Shown here piece after piece: positions 53,849-63,086 of a stretch of 64,000 nt of DNA. A program made the translations under genes and the position numbers. This DNA is from Brevibacterium picturae. GTDB lineage: Bacteria > Actinomycetota > Actinomycetes > Actinomycetales > Brevibacteriaceae. The stretch lies in the NCBI RefSeq assembly GCF_900105045.1, contig NZ_LT629739.1, positions 186,001 through 250,000 of the forward strand. The letters run 5' to 3'. The notes below the pieces were generated by a model. That model worked only from the letters and a program-made list of their open reading frames with translations, had not been told where the DNA came from and made no database searches. Every line of letters begins with the position of its first letter. Within the stretch, counting starts at the first letter, position 1.

Positions 53849-54019
53849 ATGGCACGATAGCACTGCGTTGTGTCATCGACGTTCAACAGTGAATGTGCCA
53901 GCCTCAGTTGTCGAGTCGCACGCAGCGAACTCCCCCATTTTCAAATGGACCCTCCAGAAATTTAACCTGTGACGCATGTCACCTGGTACTGATCATAAGA
54001 CGCATCTACCCGCCAGTAA

Positions 54020-54577
54020 CCCGCATGCGGTGTTCCCGGTGGCCCGACTGCGAACCTGTTCAGCCACCTCTTCCGCGGTGATGCGGCACTCAACATCACC
54101 CTCACGGCAGTCAACTCGGTGCTGGCGGCATTCACCATCCCAGTGATCACCAACCTGGCCATCGGCTACTTCGACGCCGACGGAGAGCTGGGCCTGCAGC
54201 TCGGCAAGCTGCTTCAGGTAATGATCATCGTGCTGGTCCCGGTTGCACTGGGCATGGTGGTACGCCATTTCTCCCGCAGCTTCGCGCAGCGGGCGGACCG
54301 GCCGGTGCGAATCTTTTTTTCGATCGTCGTCCTCGTCGTCGGCGCCCGTCTGCTGAAGCTCGGCGCACCGCAGGCAATCGCGGTCTCGATGGAGATCGGC
54401 ATTCACAACACGACCATCGCCCTGACCATTGCCCTCAGCGTGCTCAACAGCATCGAGGTGGCTATCGCCGCCGTCATCTATTCGATCCTGATGTACGTCC
54501 TCGCCACGGCATTCGGCTTCACAATCACCCGTGGAACTCGCACCGCAACAGCCAAGGAGCCACAGTTGCAGGGCTGA
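54020..54577 (+). pseudogene. 5'-truncated bile acid:sodium symporter family gene
   Basis: The reading frame carries the C-terminal half of a BASS-type transporter: PGGPTANLFSHLFRGDAALNITLTAVNSVL, a long helix-rich part and IGIHNTTIALTIALSVLN. The family's N-terminal half (about five helices) is absent, and the frame is closed by TAA at 54017-54019 just before homology begins. A GTG at 54119 could start a 152-residue remnant. The DNA from 53849 to 54019 gives no match to the missing part. Confidence 0.8.
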
Positions 54578-54684
54578 GAACCGAACGAAAACTCGAAGCC
54601 CTCCTTCCCGTCGGTTTCGGATTCGCGAGCTGCCCGAACAGTTGCTGATCGTCATCGACGAGTTCTGATTTCGAAAACCGCCGC

Positions 54685-55692
54685 TCATCCGGAACGAGGG
54701 TTGACGTCGAACCGGAACTCTGCGGAGGCAAACAGCCTCCGCGCAGCCGCACTCACCTCGCTTCGCAGCTCCTCGGGCCGCTCGATCACCACCTCGCAGC
54801 CGAGAGCGGCAATGACGGCTGGCAGCCAGTCGAGGCTCTGTGCATGGATCTCTGCCCGATGCCAAGCCGAGGCAGAGTCCTGCGGCCGCTGCCTCGCGTA
54901 TTGCGATCGTTCGAGTCGTGCAACGCTGGCTGGCAGGTGTGATCGGATCTGATCTTCGCTCGACCGGATGTGAAGGACGATCTGCCACCGATAGTCCGCC
55001 TCGGCGAAGCGGTCGACGAGACGCTGTTTCGGATCGGACTTCTGCGGGGCAGCGAACGTGTCGGACGTCGACCGAACTGACCGAATGCGGTCGACTCGGA
55101 ATGTGCGCTCTTCCTGCTGGTCCGTGTCGAGTGCGAGCAGGTACCACTTGTCCGAATGTGCGATCACGCCATAGGGGTGGATGGTCCTCCTCGACGCGAT
55201 GCCAGTCGAGTCGAGATAACGCAGGTCGAGAACTGCGCGACGATCGACCGCGTCAGCCAGACTCAGCATCACCCCGGGATCAACCGAGACTCCCCCGGAT
55301 TCCGGTGAGGGCGCTATTGCTTCCAGCACGGTGTCGATCCGCTTCGCATCGGCTGTCGGCAGTGCTCGTTTGATCTTGGCCAGAGCCGTCTGCGCAGCGA
55401 TCTCGGGCTCGCTTGATGCGACCTGTTCGCGGGACAACCCCAAAAAGACCGCGACGACTTCTGCACTGCTGAACATGATCGGGAGAACACGCTGGCCGGT
55501 GGCGAGCCGATACCCGCCGTAGCGACCGCGCAGCGTCTCGACCGGGACCCCCAGCGTACCCAGTCGCGCCACGTCTCTGCGAACCGTGCGGTCATCGACA
55601 TCGAATCTGTCTGCCAGCTCCGCAACGGTCCTCAGCTGTGAGGACTGGAGCAGCTCGAGCAGTCGCAGAGTTCGTGCAGTCGTGTCGGCCAT
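54685..55692 (-). CDS. WYL-domain transcriptional regulator (DeoR-like HTH)
   Basis: 335 residues from ATG 55692 (GAGAGG upstream; GTG 55701 also possible). HTH about 4-58 (LLELLQSSQLRTVAELADRF, DDRTVRRDVARLGTLGVPVE) and WYL domain (DLRYLDSTGIASRRTIHPYGV, DKWYLLALDTDQQEERTFRVDRIRSV). It is paralogous in architecture to the regulator at 13315. It is divergent from a small VOC gene, its likely target. Confidence 0.9.
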   Translation of the reverse strand: MADTTARTLRLLELLQSSQLRTVAELADRFDVDDRTVRRDVARLGTLGVPVETLRGRYGGYRLATGQRVLPIMFSSAEVVAVFLGLSREQVASSEPEIAAQTALAKIKRALPTADAKRIDTVLEAIAPSPESGGVSVDPGVMLSLADAVDRRAVLDLRYLDSTGIASRRTIHPYGVIAHSDKWYLLALDTDQQEERTFRVDRIRSVRSTSDTFAAPQKSDPKQRLVDRFAEADYRWQIVLHIRSSEDQIRSHLPASVARLERSQYARQRPQDSASAWHRAEIHAQSLDWLPAVIAALGCEVVIERPEELRSEVSAAARRLFASAEFRFDVNPRSG

Positions 55693-55798
55693 GTCGCCCA
55701 CCCTCTCGTCATACAGGACAGTTTTCGCCCGGTATCGACAGTACTCTCATGTTCGCGGTCGTAATCACGGATCGCATTCACCGCAAGAGGAGAAGACC

Positions 55799-56191
55799 AT
55801 GCAACTGGCAGCCACCCGCATCATCACCGACGACGTCGACGCGCTGATCGCGTTCTATGAAACAGCCACAGGGATCACCGCGGTCCGACTGCATCCGATG
55901 TTCGCCGAATTGCGCACTACGTCAGGCACCCTGGCCATCGCCAGCAGCGCCACGGTGCCGCTGCTCGGGGACAATGCCGCCGAGGCGCGGGCGAATCGCA
56001 GCATCACGCTCGACTTCCTCGTCAACGACGTCGACGCAACCTATCTGGCGCTGCAAGGTGTTGTTGGGATATTCGTCAACGAACCCACTGACATGCCCTG
56101 GGGCAACCGCTCGCTCCTGGTCAGGGATCCCGACGGCACGCTCATCAACTTCTTCACACCGATCACCGACGCCGGCCGAGACCGATTCTGA
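55799..56191 (+). CDS. VOC family protein
   Basis: 130 residues, AAGAGGAG before ATG 55799. RIITDDVDALIAFYETATGITAVRLHP and LLVRDPDGTLINFFTPI are VOC halves, with a bleomycin-resistance-like layout. Divergent from the WYL regulator, which probably controls it. Confidence 0.87.
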   Translation: MQLAATRIITDDVDALIAFYETATGITAVRLHPMFAELRTTSGTLAIASSATVPLLGDNAAEARANRSITLDFLVNDVDATYLALQGVVGIFVNEPTDMPWGNRSLLVRDPDGTLINFFTPITDAGRDRF

Positions 56192-56254
56192 CACTAGGCC
56201 GATTCCCACACTGGGCCGCCGAGGTGCTTGCCGGGCCTCACCTCAACCGCGAGG

Positions 56255-57484
56255 CTATCGAAGTCGTTCGGATAGGTAGGCCTCTGCGATGCTGAGGTGT
56301 CCCTGGCTGCCGAGGGAGTTCTTCGCTTTCTGCGAGTAGGCGTGGTTCGCGAGTGGAATCTGCACAGTCTCGACATCGACTCCACGGTCTCGGGCAGCGT
56401 CGACCCACGCGAACTGGTCAGCAGGGATGATGACGTCATCACGCATCGCGGTCATCACGAGTGTCGGCGGGGCGTCAGCAGTGAGGTGCGTGGCGGAATT
56501 CGCCGCGGCGTAGCGTTTCGGGAATTCTTCGGGTGTGCCACCCGTGTAGCTTGTCGCAAAGATGCGCGAGCCTGTGCCCGCGCCCGGGCCTGCAGGAGCG
56601 TTCTCGTAGAGACCAGTCACATCGAACGCGGGGTAATCGGCGACAACCGCAGCTGGAGCGGGAACCTTTCCACCGCACGACGACTCAGCGGTGCCGTCTG
56701 CTGCGGCGCCGGCCGTGTTGGCGACCAGGTTTCCGCCGGAGCTCTCACCCCAGAACGCGAGACGCTCCATATCTGCACCGAGCGTGTCGGCGTGAGACTG
56801 AATCCAGCTCGCCGCGCACGCAACCTGCGCGGGTGCCTTATTCCATGTCGCGTTGTCCTCAGTGGCAAGTTCGTACTCGACCGCTACAACCAAGTAGCCG
56901 TGGTCAGCCAGGGTGCGAAGCTCTGAGCTCACTGCATCTGGCTCACCCGCGATCCAGCCGCCGCCGTGGACGGCCATGATGGTCGGTGTCGAGCCTTTCA
57001 CATTCTTCGGCTCGTAGATCGATAGGGAGAGGTCATCACCCGAACTGGTCTTGTCGTACACCTCCTTGCGGTCGGGCGACGCAGCATCCATTGCCGACAG
57101 CCCGAACGTCGCGGTGAGCAGGTTGACCGAGCCGCCGGCCGACGTGATGGCTCCGACGAGAACCGTAACGACGGCGATGTTCGCGACCGCGCCGATCCCG
57201 CCGAGCACTGTCGTGACTGCACCGGTGCGCCGACGTCCCCTGCGCACAGCGACGATTCCGATGAGGAGCACGATCAGTCCGGCCAGAGCCGCTATCGGCG
57301 CCAGGGTTGGCGCGAACCGAGCCGCTACCGTACTGAGAGGCCCAGGCCCGGGAATGAGTGATGCGAGTCCGAAGATCGCTGCAATCACGCCCAGTATGAG
57401 CCCGAGGACGAACACCACTGCCCGGAATACCTTCGCGACGCCCCCTCTTTCCGAGTGCTGAAGCGAACTCGTGCTGTCGGTCAT
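56255..57484 (-). CDS. Membrane-anchored alpha/beta hydrolase
   Basis: 409 residues. Three membrane segments (about 19-45, 61-80, 91-113) precede an esterase domain with HGGGW (173-177), nucleophile Ser248 in GESSGG, Asp in AMRDDVI and His in LANHAYSQ. The N-terminal helices suggest the catalytic part lies outside the membrane. Substrate unknown. Confidence 0.85.
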   Translation of the reverse strand: MTDSTSSLQHSERGGVAKVFRAVVFVLGLILGVIAAIFGLASLIPGPGPLSTVAARFAPTLAPIAALAGLIVLLIGIVAVRRGRRRTGAVTTVLGGIGAVANIAVVTVLVGAITSAGGSVNLLTATFGLSAMDAASPDRKEVYDKTSSGDDLSLSIYEPKNVKGSTPTIMAVHGGGWIAGEPDAVSSELRTLADHGYLVVAVEYELATEDNATWNKAPAQVACAASWIQSHADTLGADMERLAFWGESSGGNLVANTAGAAADGTAESSCGGKVPAPAAVVADYPAFDVTGLYENAPAGPGAGTGSRIFATSYTGGTPEEFPKRYAAANSATHLTADAPPTLVMTAMRDDVIIPADQFAWVDAARDRGVDVETVQIPLANHAYSQKAKNSLGSQGHLSIAEAYLSERLR

Positions 57485-57653
57485 CTTCTGTCCTCAACTT
57501 TCGATCTTCCAGGTTGACACTCCACCTGCATCAGATCTCATCGCTGCGATCACATGCTGACGCCAGGGGTCACTCTAGCGCAGGACATGGCTCGAATACG
57601 TGAGCAACCGCCCTTGCTCGCGAGCACCATGGACCCCGCCAGCATTGTCAGAG

Positions 57654-58595
57654 TCAGCCGATCAGCTCGAGATCGAACCCCGTGACAACGGCCCGCACCT
57701 CTTCGAGGTAGCGCCGGGCTTGCTCGGTGAGTGGAATGCCGGAATGGTCGATCCAGCCGATCTCGATGCGTTCGTCAACGTCGAGAGGAATCGCGACGAT
57801 CTCAGGATCGAGGTCATCGCTGATGATGCCCGTCGAGATCGTATAACCGTCGAGTCCGATCATGAGGTTGAAGATCGTCGCTCGATCGGAGACCCGGATC
57901 TCCTGCTTACTCGACAAAGTGGAGAGGATCTCCTCGGCGAAGTAGAACGAGTTGTTCGCTCCCTGATCGAAGGTGAGTCGTGGCACGTCGGCAAGGTCGT
58001 CAAGGGTGACCCGACCTCGGGAGGCAAGCGGATTCTTCCGGGAGATGAAGATGTGCGGCGGTGCGAGGAAAAGCGGGTGAAAAACAAGCCCGGAATCCCG
58101 CAGCAGTTTGTCGATGACCTTCTGATTGAAGTCGTTCCGATAAAGAATGCCGAGCTCACTGCGGAGCGTACGAACATCTTCGATGATGTCCCAGGTGCGG
58201 GTCTCGCGCAGGGAGAACTCATACTCGGCCGCATCGCTGGTCTTGACCATCCGCACGAACGCATCAACCACAAACGAGTAGTGCTGCGCCGATACCCCGA
58301 GCAGGCGTCGCGACGGGGGCCGACCGAGATAGTGCTGTTCAAGGAGCTCCGCCTGCTCGACGACTTGCCGCGCATAGCCGAGGAACTCCGCACCGTCCAC
58401 AGTGAGTGTCACACCGCGGGCAGATCGGAAGAGCAACGCCCGACCCACCCGGGTCTCAAGATCTTTCATGGCTCCAGACATCGTCGGCTGGGAGACATAG
58501 AGCAGATCAGCAGCGGCCGTGATCGACCCCTCCGCCGCGACCTCGATGAAGTAGTGGAGCTGCAGCAGTGTGATGCTTCTCAATCCTCGGGACAT
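57654..58595 (-). CDS. LysR family regulator, divergent from mesX-mesD
   Basis: 313 residues. N-terminal HTH (about 7-65, LLQLHYFIEVAAEGSITAAADLLYVSQPTMSGAMKDLETRVGRALLFRS) and a LysR substrate domain. TATAGT (58609-58604, minus) lies eight bases before ATG 58595. A 15-bp palindrome (58610-58624) sits between it and mesX, so it probably controls mesXD in response to a sulfur or methionine signal. Confidence 0.9.
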   Translation of the reverse strand: MSRGLRSITLLQLHYFIEVAAEGSITAAADLLYVSQPTMSGAMKDLETRVGRALLFRSARGVTLTVDGAEFLGYARQVVEQAELLEQHYLGRPPSRRLLGVSAQHYSFVVDAFVRMVKTSDAAEYEFSLRETRTWDIIEDVRTLRSELGILYRNDFNQKVIDKLLRDSGLVFHPLFLAPPHIFISRKNPLASRGRVTLDDLADVPRLTFDQGANNSFYFAEEILSTLSSKQEIRVSDRATIFNLMIGLDGYTISTGIISDDLDPEIVAIPLDVDERIEIGWIDHSGIPLTEQARRYLEEVRAVVTGFDLELIG

Positions 58596-58609
58596 AGATA
58601 AAGACTATA

Positions 58610-58624
58610 TGAACCCATAGTTCA
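58610..58624. promoter_or_regulatory. LysR-type operator in the mesX upstream region
   Basis: TGAAC (58610-58614) and GTTCA (58620-58624) are perfect arms around CCATA, next to the LysR gene's -10 box and within the 124-base gap before mesX. Palindromic placement fits a LysR box. Confidence 0.55.
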
Positions 58625-58719
58625 ACCAAGTTACCCGATATCTCCCCGTTGCCTGCAGGATGGATTCGAAGACCTCCGCAAGGCCGAGACCGGCCGATCA
58701 GACACCGAATTGGACGTCC

Positions 58720-59712
58720 ATGACAACCGAGTTCACAATCAACATCACCACCACCCGATTCGACGAGCACTACTCCCCGTCGGATAGTTCACGAGCCACG
58801 ACGAACTTCGCGAACCTCGCTAGGGGCGAGCACCGTCAGCAGAACCTCCGCAGCACCCTGACGATTATCAATCGTCGGTTCAACGACCTCGCCCACTGGG
58901 ACAATCCCGATGGGGACCGGTACGCGCTCGACCTCGAGATCGTTTCTGGACAGCTGCAGTTCACCGCTGCAGGCAGCGATCAGGAATTCCCCTTGCTCGA
59001 GGTTCTGGATATCCAGATCCTCGATCGAATGACAGGTGTCCGCTACCCCGGGATCGTGGGAAACAACTTCTCGTCCTACGTCCGCGATTTCGATTTCAGC
59101 GTGCGACTTCCGGCGGTCAACGATGCCGCCAGCGAATTCACTGTCCCCGACGACTTCGGTGATCTGCACGGCAAGCTGTTCCAGCATTTCCTCGATTCCG
59201 CAGCATATCGGGAACGCTTCCAGGTGGCGCCAGTGGTCTGCATCAGTGTATCGACGAGCAAAACGTACCACCGGACCGAGAATCACCATCCGATTCTCGG
59301 CGTGGAGTACCAGCAAGACGAATATTCGCTGACCGACGACTACTTCGGAAAGATGGGAATGCAGGTGAGATACTTCATGCCGCCCGGCAGCGTCGCACCC
59401 CTCGCCTTCTATTTCCGCGGCGATCTCCTCAACGACTATTCCAATCTGCAGCTCATCGGCACGATCAGCACGATGGAGACCTTCCAGAGGATCTACCGAC
59501 CAGAGATCTACAACGCGCACGCGGCCGCCGAAGACACCTACCGACCGACATTGGAGCGGGACGACTTCTCGGAGACACCGATCACCTACGATCGCGTCGA
59601 ACGCAGCCAGCTCGCAATCAAGCAGGGAAAGTACACCGCGGAGACGTTCGTCAACCCACACCGGGGCATGCTCGAACAGTGGGCCGCAAACTATCCCGTT
59701 CCAGCCGCATGA
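58720..59712 (+). CDS. mesX: DUF1852 protein, MesX-type partner of methionine synthase
   Basis: 330 residues from ATG 58720. FDEHYSPSDSSRATTNFANLARGEHRQQNLR is the DUF1852 N-terminal signature. In bacteria with the folate-independent, oxygen-requiring methionine synthase MesD, this protein (MesX) is encoded next to it and is required. Here it precedes mesD by 17 bases, and a LysR gene is divergent. The biochemical role of MesX is not settled. Confidence 0.85.
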   Translation: MTTEFTINITTTRFDEHYSPSDSSRATTNFANLARGEHRQQNLRSTLTIINRRFNDLAHWDNPDGDRYALDLEIVSGQLQFTAAGSDQEFPLLEVLDIQILDRMTGVRYPGIVGNNFSSYVRDFDFSVRLPAVNDAASEFTVPDDFGDLHGKLFQHFLDSAAYRERFQVAPVVCISVSTSKTYHRTENHHPILGVEYQQDEYSLTDDYFGKMGMQVRYFMPPGSVAPLAFYFRGDLLNDYSNLQLIGTISTMETFQRIYRPEIYNAHAAAEDTYRPTLERDDFSETPITYDRVERSQLAIKQGKYTAETFVNPHRGMLEQWAANYPVPAA

Positions 59713-59729
59713 CCACCGGAGAAGAATCA

Positions 59730-60770
59730 ATGAAGCCGACTCTATTGCCCACTTCGATCGTCGGCAGTATGCCGAAGCCGTCGTGGCTCGCACAGCCTGA
59801 GACCCTCTGGTCACCGTGGAACCTGCAAAGCGAGGCCCTGGCCGAGGGCAGACAGGATGCTCTGCGAATCGCAGTCCACGAACAGACCAACCGCGGCATC
59901 GACATCGTCAGCGACGGAGAGCAGACCCGCCAGCACTTCGTCACAACGTTCATCGAGCATCTCAACGGAGTTGATTTCGAGAAGCGCGAGACGGTTCGAA
60001 TCCGAGATCGCTATGACGCAAGCGTACCCACTGTCATCGGCGCCGTGAGCCGCGAGAAACCAGTGTTCGTCGACGATGCCAAGTTCCTCCGCCAGCAGAC
60101 CGACCAACCGATCAAGTGGGCACTCCCTGGCCCTATGACGATGATCGACACGCTCTACGACGGCTATTACAAGAGTCGCGAGAAGTTGGCCTGGGAGTTC
60201 GCCGCAGTCCTCAATCAGGAGGCGCGGGATTTGGAAGCGGCCGGAGTGGACATCATCCAGTTCGACGAGCCTGCCTTCAATGTCTTCTTCGACGAGATGA
60301 AGGACTGGGGCATTGCCACGCTGGAGAGAGCTGCGGATGGACTGCGCGCGGAAACGGCCGTTCACATCTGCTACGGCTACGGGATCACGGCAAACAACGA
60401 CTGGAAATCAACCCTCGGAGCCGAATGGCGCCAGTACGCGGAATCATTCCCGCTCCTGCAGCAGTCGACCATCGACATCATCTCACTGGAGTGCCACAAT
60501 TCCCGCGTCCCGATGGATCTTATCGAGCTCATCCGCGGCAAGAAGGTCATGCTCGGAGCCATCGACGTGGCGAATGAGACCATCGAGACTCCAGAGGACG
60601 TCGCCGACACCCTGCGCCGGGCGCTCAGATTCGTCGACGCGGACAAGCTCATCCCGAGCACGAACTGCGGCATGGCACCCTTTTCGCGGGGTGTTGCCCT
60701 TGGGAAGCTGAGCGCACTGAGCGCGGGGACAAGCATCGTTCGTGAGGAGCTCGCCGCAGATCAGCCCTGA
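59730..60770 (+). CDS. mesD: MesD-type folate-independent methionine synthase
   Basis: 346 residues, GGAGAAG before ATG 59730. A single MetE-like C-terminal barrel with the zinc-binding pattern: His in VHICYGYG, a Cys following, and the second Cys in STNCGMAPF; homocysteine-binding IVGSMPKP near the N-terminus. Its length, half that of MetE, and the DUF1852 neighbour match MesD rather than MetE. It methylates homocysteine using an unknown methyl donor. A hairpin terminator follows. Confidence 0.88.
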   Translation: MKPTLLPTSIVGSMPKPSWLAQPETLWSPWNLQSEALAEGRQDALRIAVHEQTNRGIDIVSDGEQTRQHFVTTFIEHLNGVDFEKRETVRIRDRYDASVPTVIGAVSREKPVFVDDAKFLRQQTDQPIKWALPGPMTMIDTLYDGYYKSREKLAWEFAAVLNQEARDLEAAGVDIIQFDEPAFNVFFDEMKDWGIATLERAADGLRAETAVHICYGYGITANNDWKSTLGAEWRQYAESFPLLQQSTIDIISLECHNSRVPMDLIELIRGKKVMLGAIDVANETIETPEDVADTLRRALRFVDADKLIPSTNCGMAPFSRGVALGKLSALSAGTSIVREELAADQP

Positions 60771-60787
60771 CTCTCGGCTGCATAGAC

Positions 60788-60830
60788 ACCGCGTGGCTGC
60801 CTACTTCAACGGAGCGGACAGCCACGCGGT
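60788..60830 (+). terminator. Hairpin after mesD
   Basis: ACCGCGTGGCT (60788-60798) pairs perfectly over 11 bases with AGCCACGCGGT (60820-60830), 17 bases after the mesD stop codon. The 21-base loop is long for a classic terminator. Confidence 0.6.
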
Positions 60831-60980
60831 CACTTACAGACCAACCTGAAACGGCACTCCACCACATACCGCAGCCGAATAGCCTCAAGGAGCGTGCGGG
60901 CGATGGCGCCGCGAACACCAGCACTCGAACGAAAGGCCACATCCGGACCGTAGTCGACGGGAATAGTTCAGAGACCTGCG

Positions 60981-61682
60981 ATGTTCGAAACTGTCATGAG
61001 TAGCCATAGCGCCGACCGACCTGCGATCGTATTCGACGTCCTTGGCACTCTCGTCGATCAGGAGGGCAGTCTGCGCAAACAGGTCAGCGCTGTCACCGGA
61101 TGGGGCGAGGTGGCCACGAACCGAGTCGTCGGCTCGTGGCTCGATCACGTCGCCGAACAGGAGCGAGCAATCACCAACGGCGACGCCGCCTTCGCACCCA
61201 GTCACATCCTGGACGCCGCGGCGTTGGAGCGGCTGGCGGCAGACGAGGTGCTTCCCGCTGAGGCGATCCGACCACTGTTCAGCGCCGCGCAACGTCTGGA
61301 GCCGTGGTCTGACACCGTCGAGGGTTTGACAAAGCTCGCAACCGACGTGACAGTAGTGGGCCTCTCCAACGCTAGTCGCCGGGTGCTGACCGGTCTGAGC
61401 AGCAGTTCAGGGATGCGCTGGCATCAGGTGCTTTCAGCCGAGGACGCACAAACGTACAAGCCAAACGCGGAGATCTATCAGGTTGCGCTGTCGGCCACTC
61501 CGATGGCCAGCGGAGCGCCGTACATGGTCGCGGCGCATGCGTGGGACTTGCGCGCTGCGGCGGCGGCAGGGATGCGCACCGCGTACGTGCCACGTCCCAA
61601 TGGCGACCCGCCCGCTGACAGCGACGCTTTCGACCTGTGCGCCGAAGACCTCATCGACTTGCACGCCAAACTGCGCACCTAA
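60981..61682 (+). CDS. Haloacid dehalogenase type II-like HAD hydrolase
   Basis: 233 residues from ATG 60981 (ATG 60996 is an alternative). The nucleophile Asp19 is in VFDVLGTLVD, GLSNASRR is motif II and YKPNAEIYQVAL is motif III; the final MVAAHAWDLRAAAAAGMRTAYVPRP is motif IV-like. This is the L-2-haloacid dehalogenase subfamily, though many members are phosphatases of unknown target. It stands after the mesD terminator in its own unit. Confidence 0.87.
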   Translation: MFETVMSSHSADRPAIVFDVLGTLVDQEGSLRKQVSAVTGWGEVATNRVVGSWLDHVAEQERAITNGDAAFAPSHILDAAALERLAADEVLPAEAIRPLFSAAQRLEPWSDTVEGLTKLATDVTVVGLSNASRRVLTGLSSSSGMRWHQVLSAEDAQTYKPNAEIYQVALSATPMASGAPYMVAAHAWDLRAAAAAGMRTAYVPRPNGDPPADSDAFDLCAEDLIDLHAKLRT

Positions 61683-61803
61683 GCAGGTTGAACAAACCCG
61701 TCCACGTCCGGGTCGGATCAACACGCCTGGCGAGATTTCACACGTTAAACCGGAACTCCACCGCATTCCGGCACAGACCAACCTCTGGCTACGCAATGAC
61801 ACC

Positions 61804-62316
61804 TCAGTTGTTCGCACCACGTGCCGAGCGTCGGCGCAGTGGAGCGACCCAGGGTTCGCCGAAGATGAGCTGGGTCCGGCAGTGCGCGACCTGAGGCAGA
61901 GCGAGGAGCTTGTCGATGATCAACGTCTGCAGCTCGGTGCTGTTCGCCACGGCGACATGGACGAGGTAGTCCTCGCTGCCACTGACGTTGTACAACGCGA
62001 GGGTCTCAGGCAGTGCGAGGGCCTTCTGCACGAAGTCGTTGGCCATGTCGCGGTCGTGCGGACGGATCTGAATGCCAAGGAACGCCTGCTCCCCTTTGCC
62101 GAGCAAGCTCGGAAGCACATGCGCGCGCGTCGCAACAATGGTCCCGTTGCGGCGAAGTCGCCGGATCCGCTCCAGGCAAGTGCTCGGAGCCACACCCACC
62201 TTGGCGGCGATGTCCTTGTTCGGCAGGGTCGCATCCACCTGCAGCAGTTCGAGGATCGCCCAGTCCACCGAATCCAATTCGGGCTGTCGAGCTGATTTCA
62301 TCTGAGGTTCACACAT
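61804..62316 (-). CDS. Lrp/AsnC family regulator
   Basis: 170 residues from ATG 62316, with TACTCT ending six bases before it (leaderless). HTH about 15-60 (LDSVDWAILELLQVDATLPNKDIAAKVGVAPSTCLERIRRLRR) and an AsnC ligand domain (LGIQIRPHDRDMANDFVQ, NVSGSEDYLVHVAV). It is divergent from a LysE-type exporter with a 66-base gap, so it probably activates or represses amino-acid export. Confidence 0.9.
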   Translation of the reverse strand: MCEPQMKSARQPELDSVDWAILELLQVDATLPNKDIAAKVGVAPSTCLERIRRLRRNGTIVATRAHVLPSLLGKGEQAFLGIQIRPHDRDMANDFVQKALALPETLALYNVSGSEDYLVHVAVANSTELQTLIIDKLLALPQVAHCRTQLIFGEPWVAPLRRRSARGANN

Positions 62317-62382
62317 GGATACAGAGTAGCGAATCCTACCCATAACCTGGCTTCCGAGAGATTCTACGGATCGGAGGCAGAA

Positions 62383-63021
62383 GTGGGAGCAGAATCATGG
62401 GCGGCGTTCGCCCTCGCTCTGCTGGTAGCGCTCGCAGTGCCCGGCCCAGACCTCGTGCTCGTCGTGCACTCGGCGACCCGCGGCGTCCGGGAAGGCGCAT
62501 CCACTGCAGTGGGGATCGTCGCCGGACTGATGCTGCACGCGCTGCTCGCCGCCGCTGGTGCGACAGCCCTGCTGGTGTCTGCGCCTGGGGCGCTGACCAT
62601 CGTGCAACTGCTCGGGGCTGGAGTGTTGCTGTGGATGGGCGCGAGCATGCTTCGAACCACCCGCAGCACCGAGCTGGAGGCTGCAAAGGACTTCGAGCAC
62701 CAATCACGGGGCGGCTACGCGCGCGGATTCGTCACGAACGCGACCAACCCGAAGGCGCTGCTCTTCTTCGCGGCGATCCTGCCCCAGTTCATCGGGCATG
62801 GCGACGGAGCGAAGATGCGGACCGTCGCCCTGTGCGCAGCGGTCGTGCTCGGCGCAGGATTGTGGTGGGCTGTGACGATCGCGCTGATCCGGCTGTTCGG
62901 CTTTCACCGGTCCCCGGCCGCGGACCGGATCATCACCCTCCTGGGCGGCGTTGCGCTGCTGCTCATCGGGGTTGGACTGCTGGCGAGTACCGCCTACGGC
63001 CTCATCAGTCCCTACACGTGA
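62383..63021 (+). CDS. LysE family amino-acid exporter
   Basis: 212 residues, GTG start with CGGAGG seven bases upstream. Five to six membrane helices; ALAVPGPDLVLVVHSATRGVREG and ARGFVTNATNPKALLFFAAILPQF are the RhtB/LysE hallmarks. It exports an amino acid or related compound; substrate is likely sensed by the divergent Lrp protein. Confidence 0.9.
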   Translation: MGAESWAAFALALLVALAVPGPDLVLVVHSATRGVREGASTAVGIVAGLMLHALLAAAGATALLVSAPGALTIVQLLGAGVLLWMGASMLRTTRSTELEAAKDFEHQSRGGYARGFVTNATNPKALLFFAAILPQFIGHGDGAKMRTVALCAAVVLGAGLWWAVTIALIRLFGFHRSPAADRIITLLGGVALLLIGVGLLASTAYGLISPYT

Positions 63022-63086
63022 GCGCGATAGGGGACTCACTCATCGCCTGGCCCCGGCCCGGCAGCTCATAAAAGGAAACTCGATAT

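Noticed and set aside
59730..60770. Cobalamin-independent methionine synthase MetE
   Set aside because: Only one barrel of about 346 residues, against about 750 in MetE, and linked to DUF1852, which fits MesD better.
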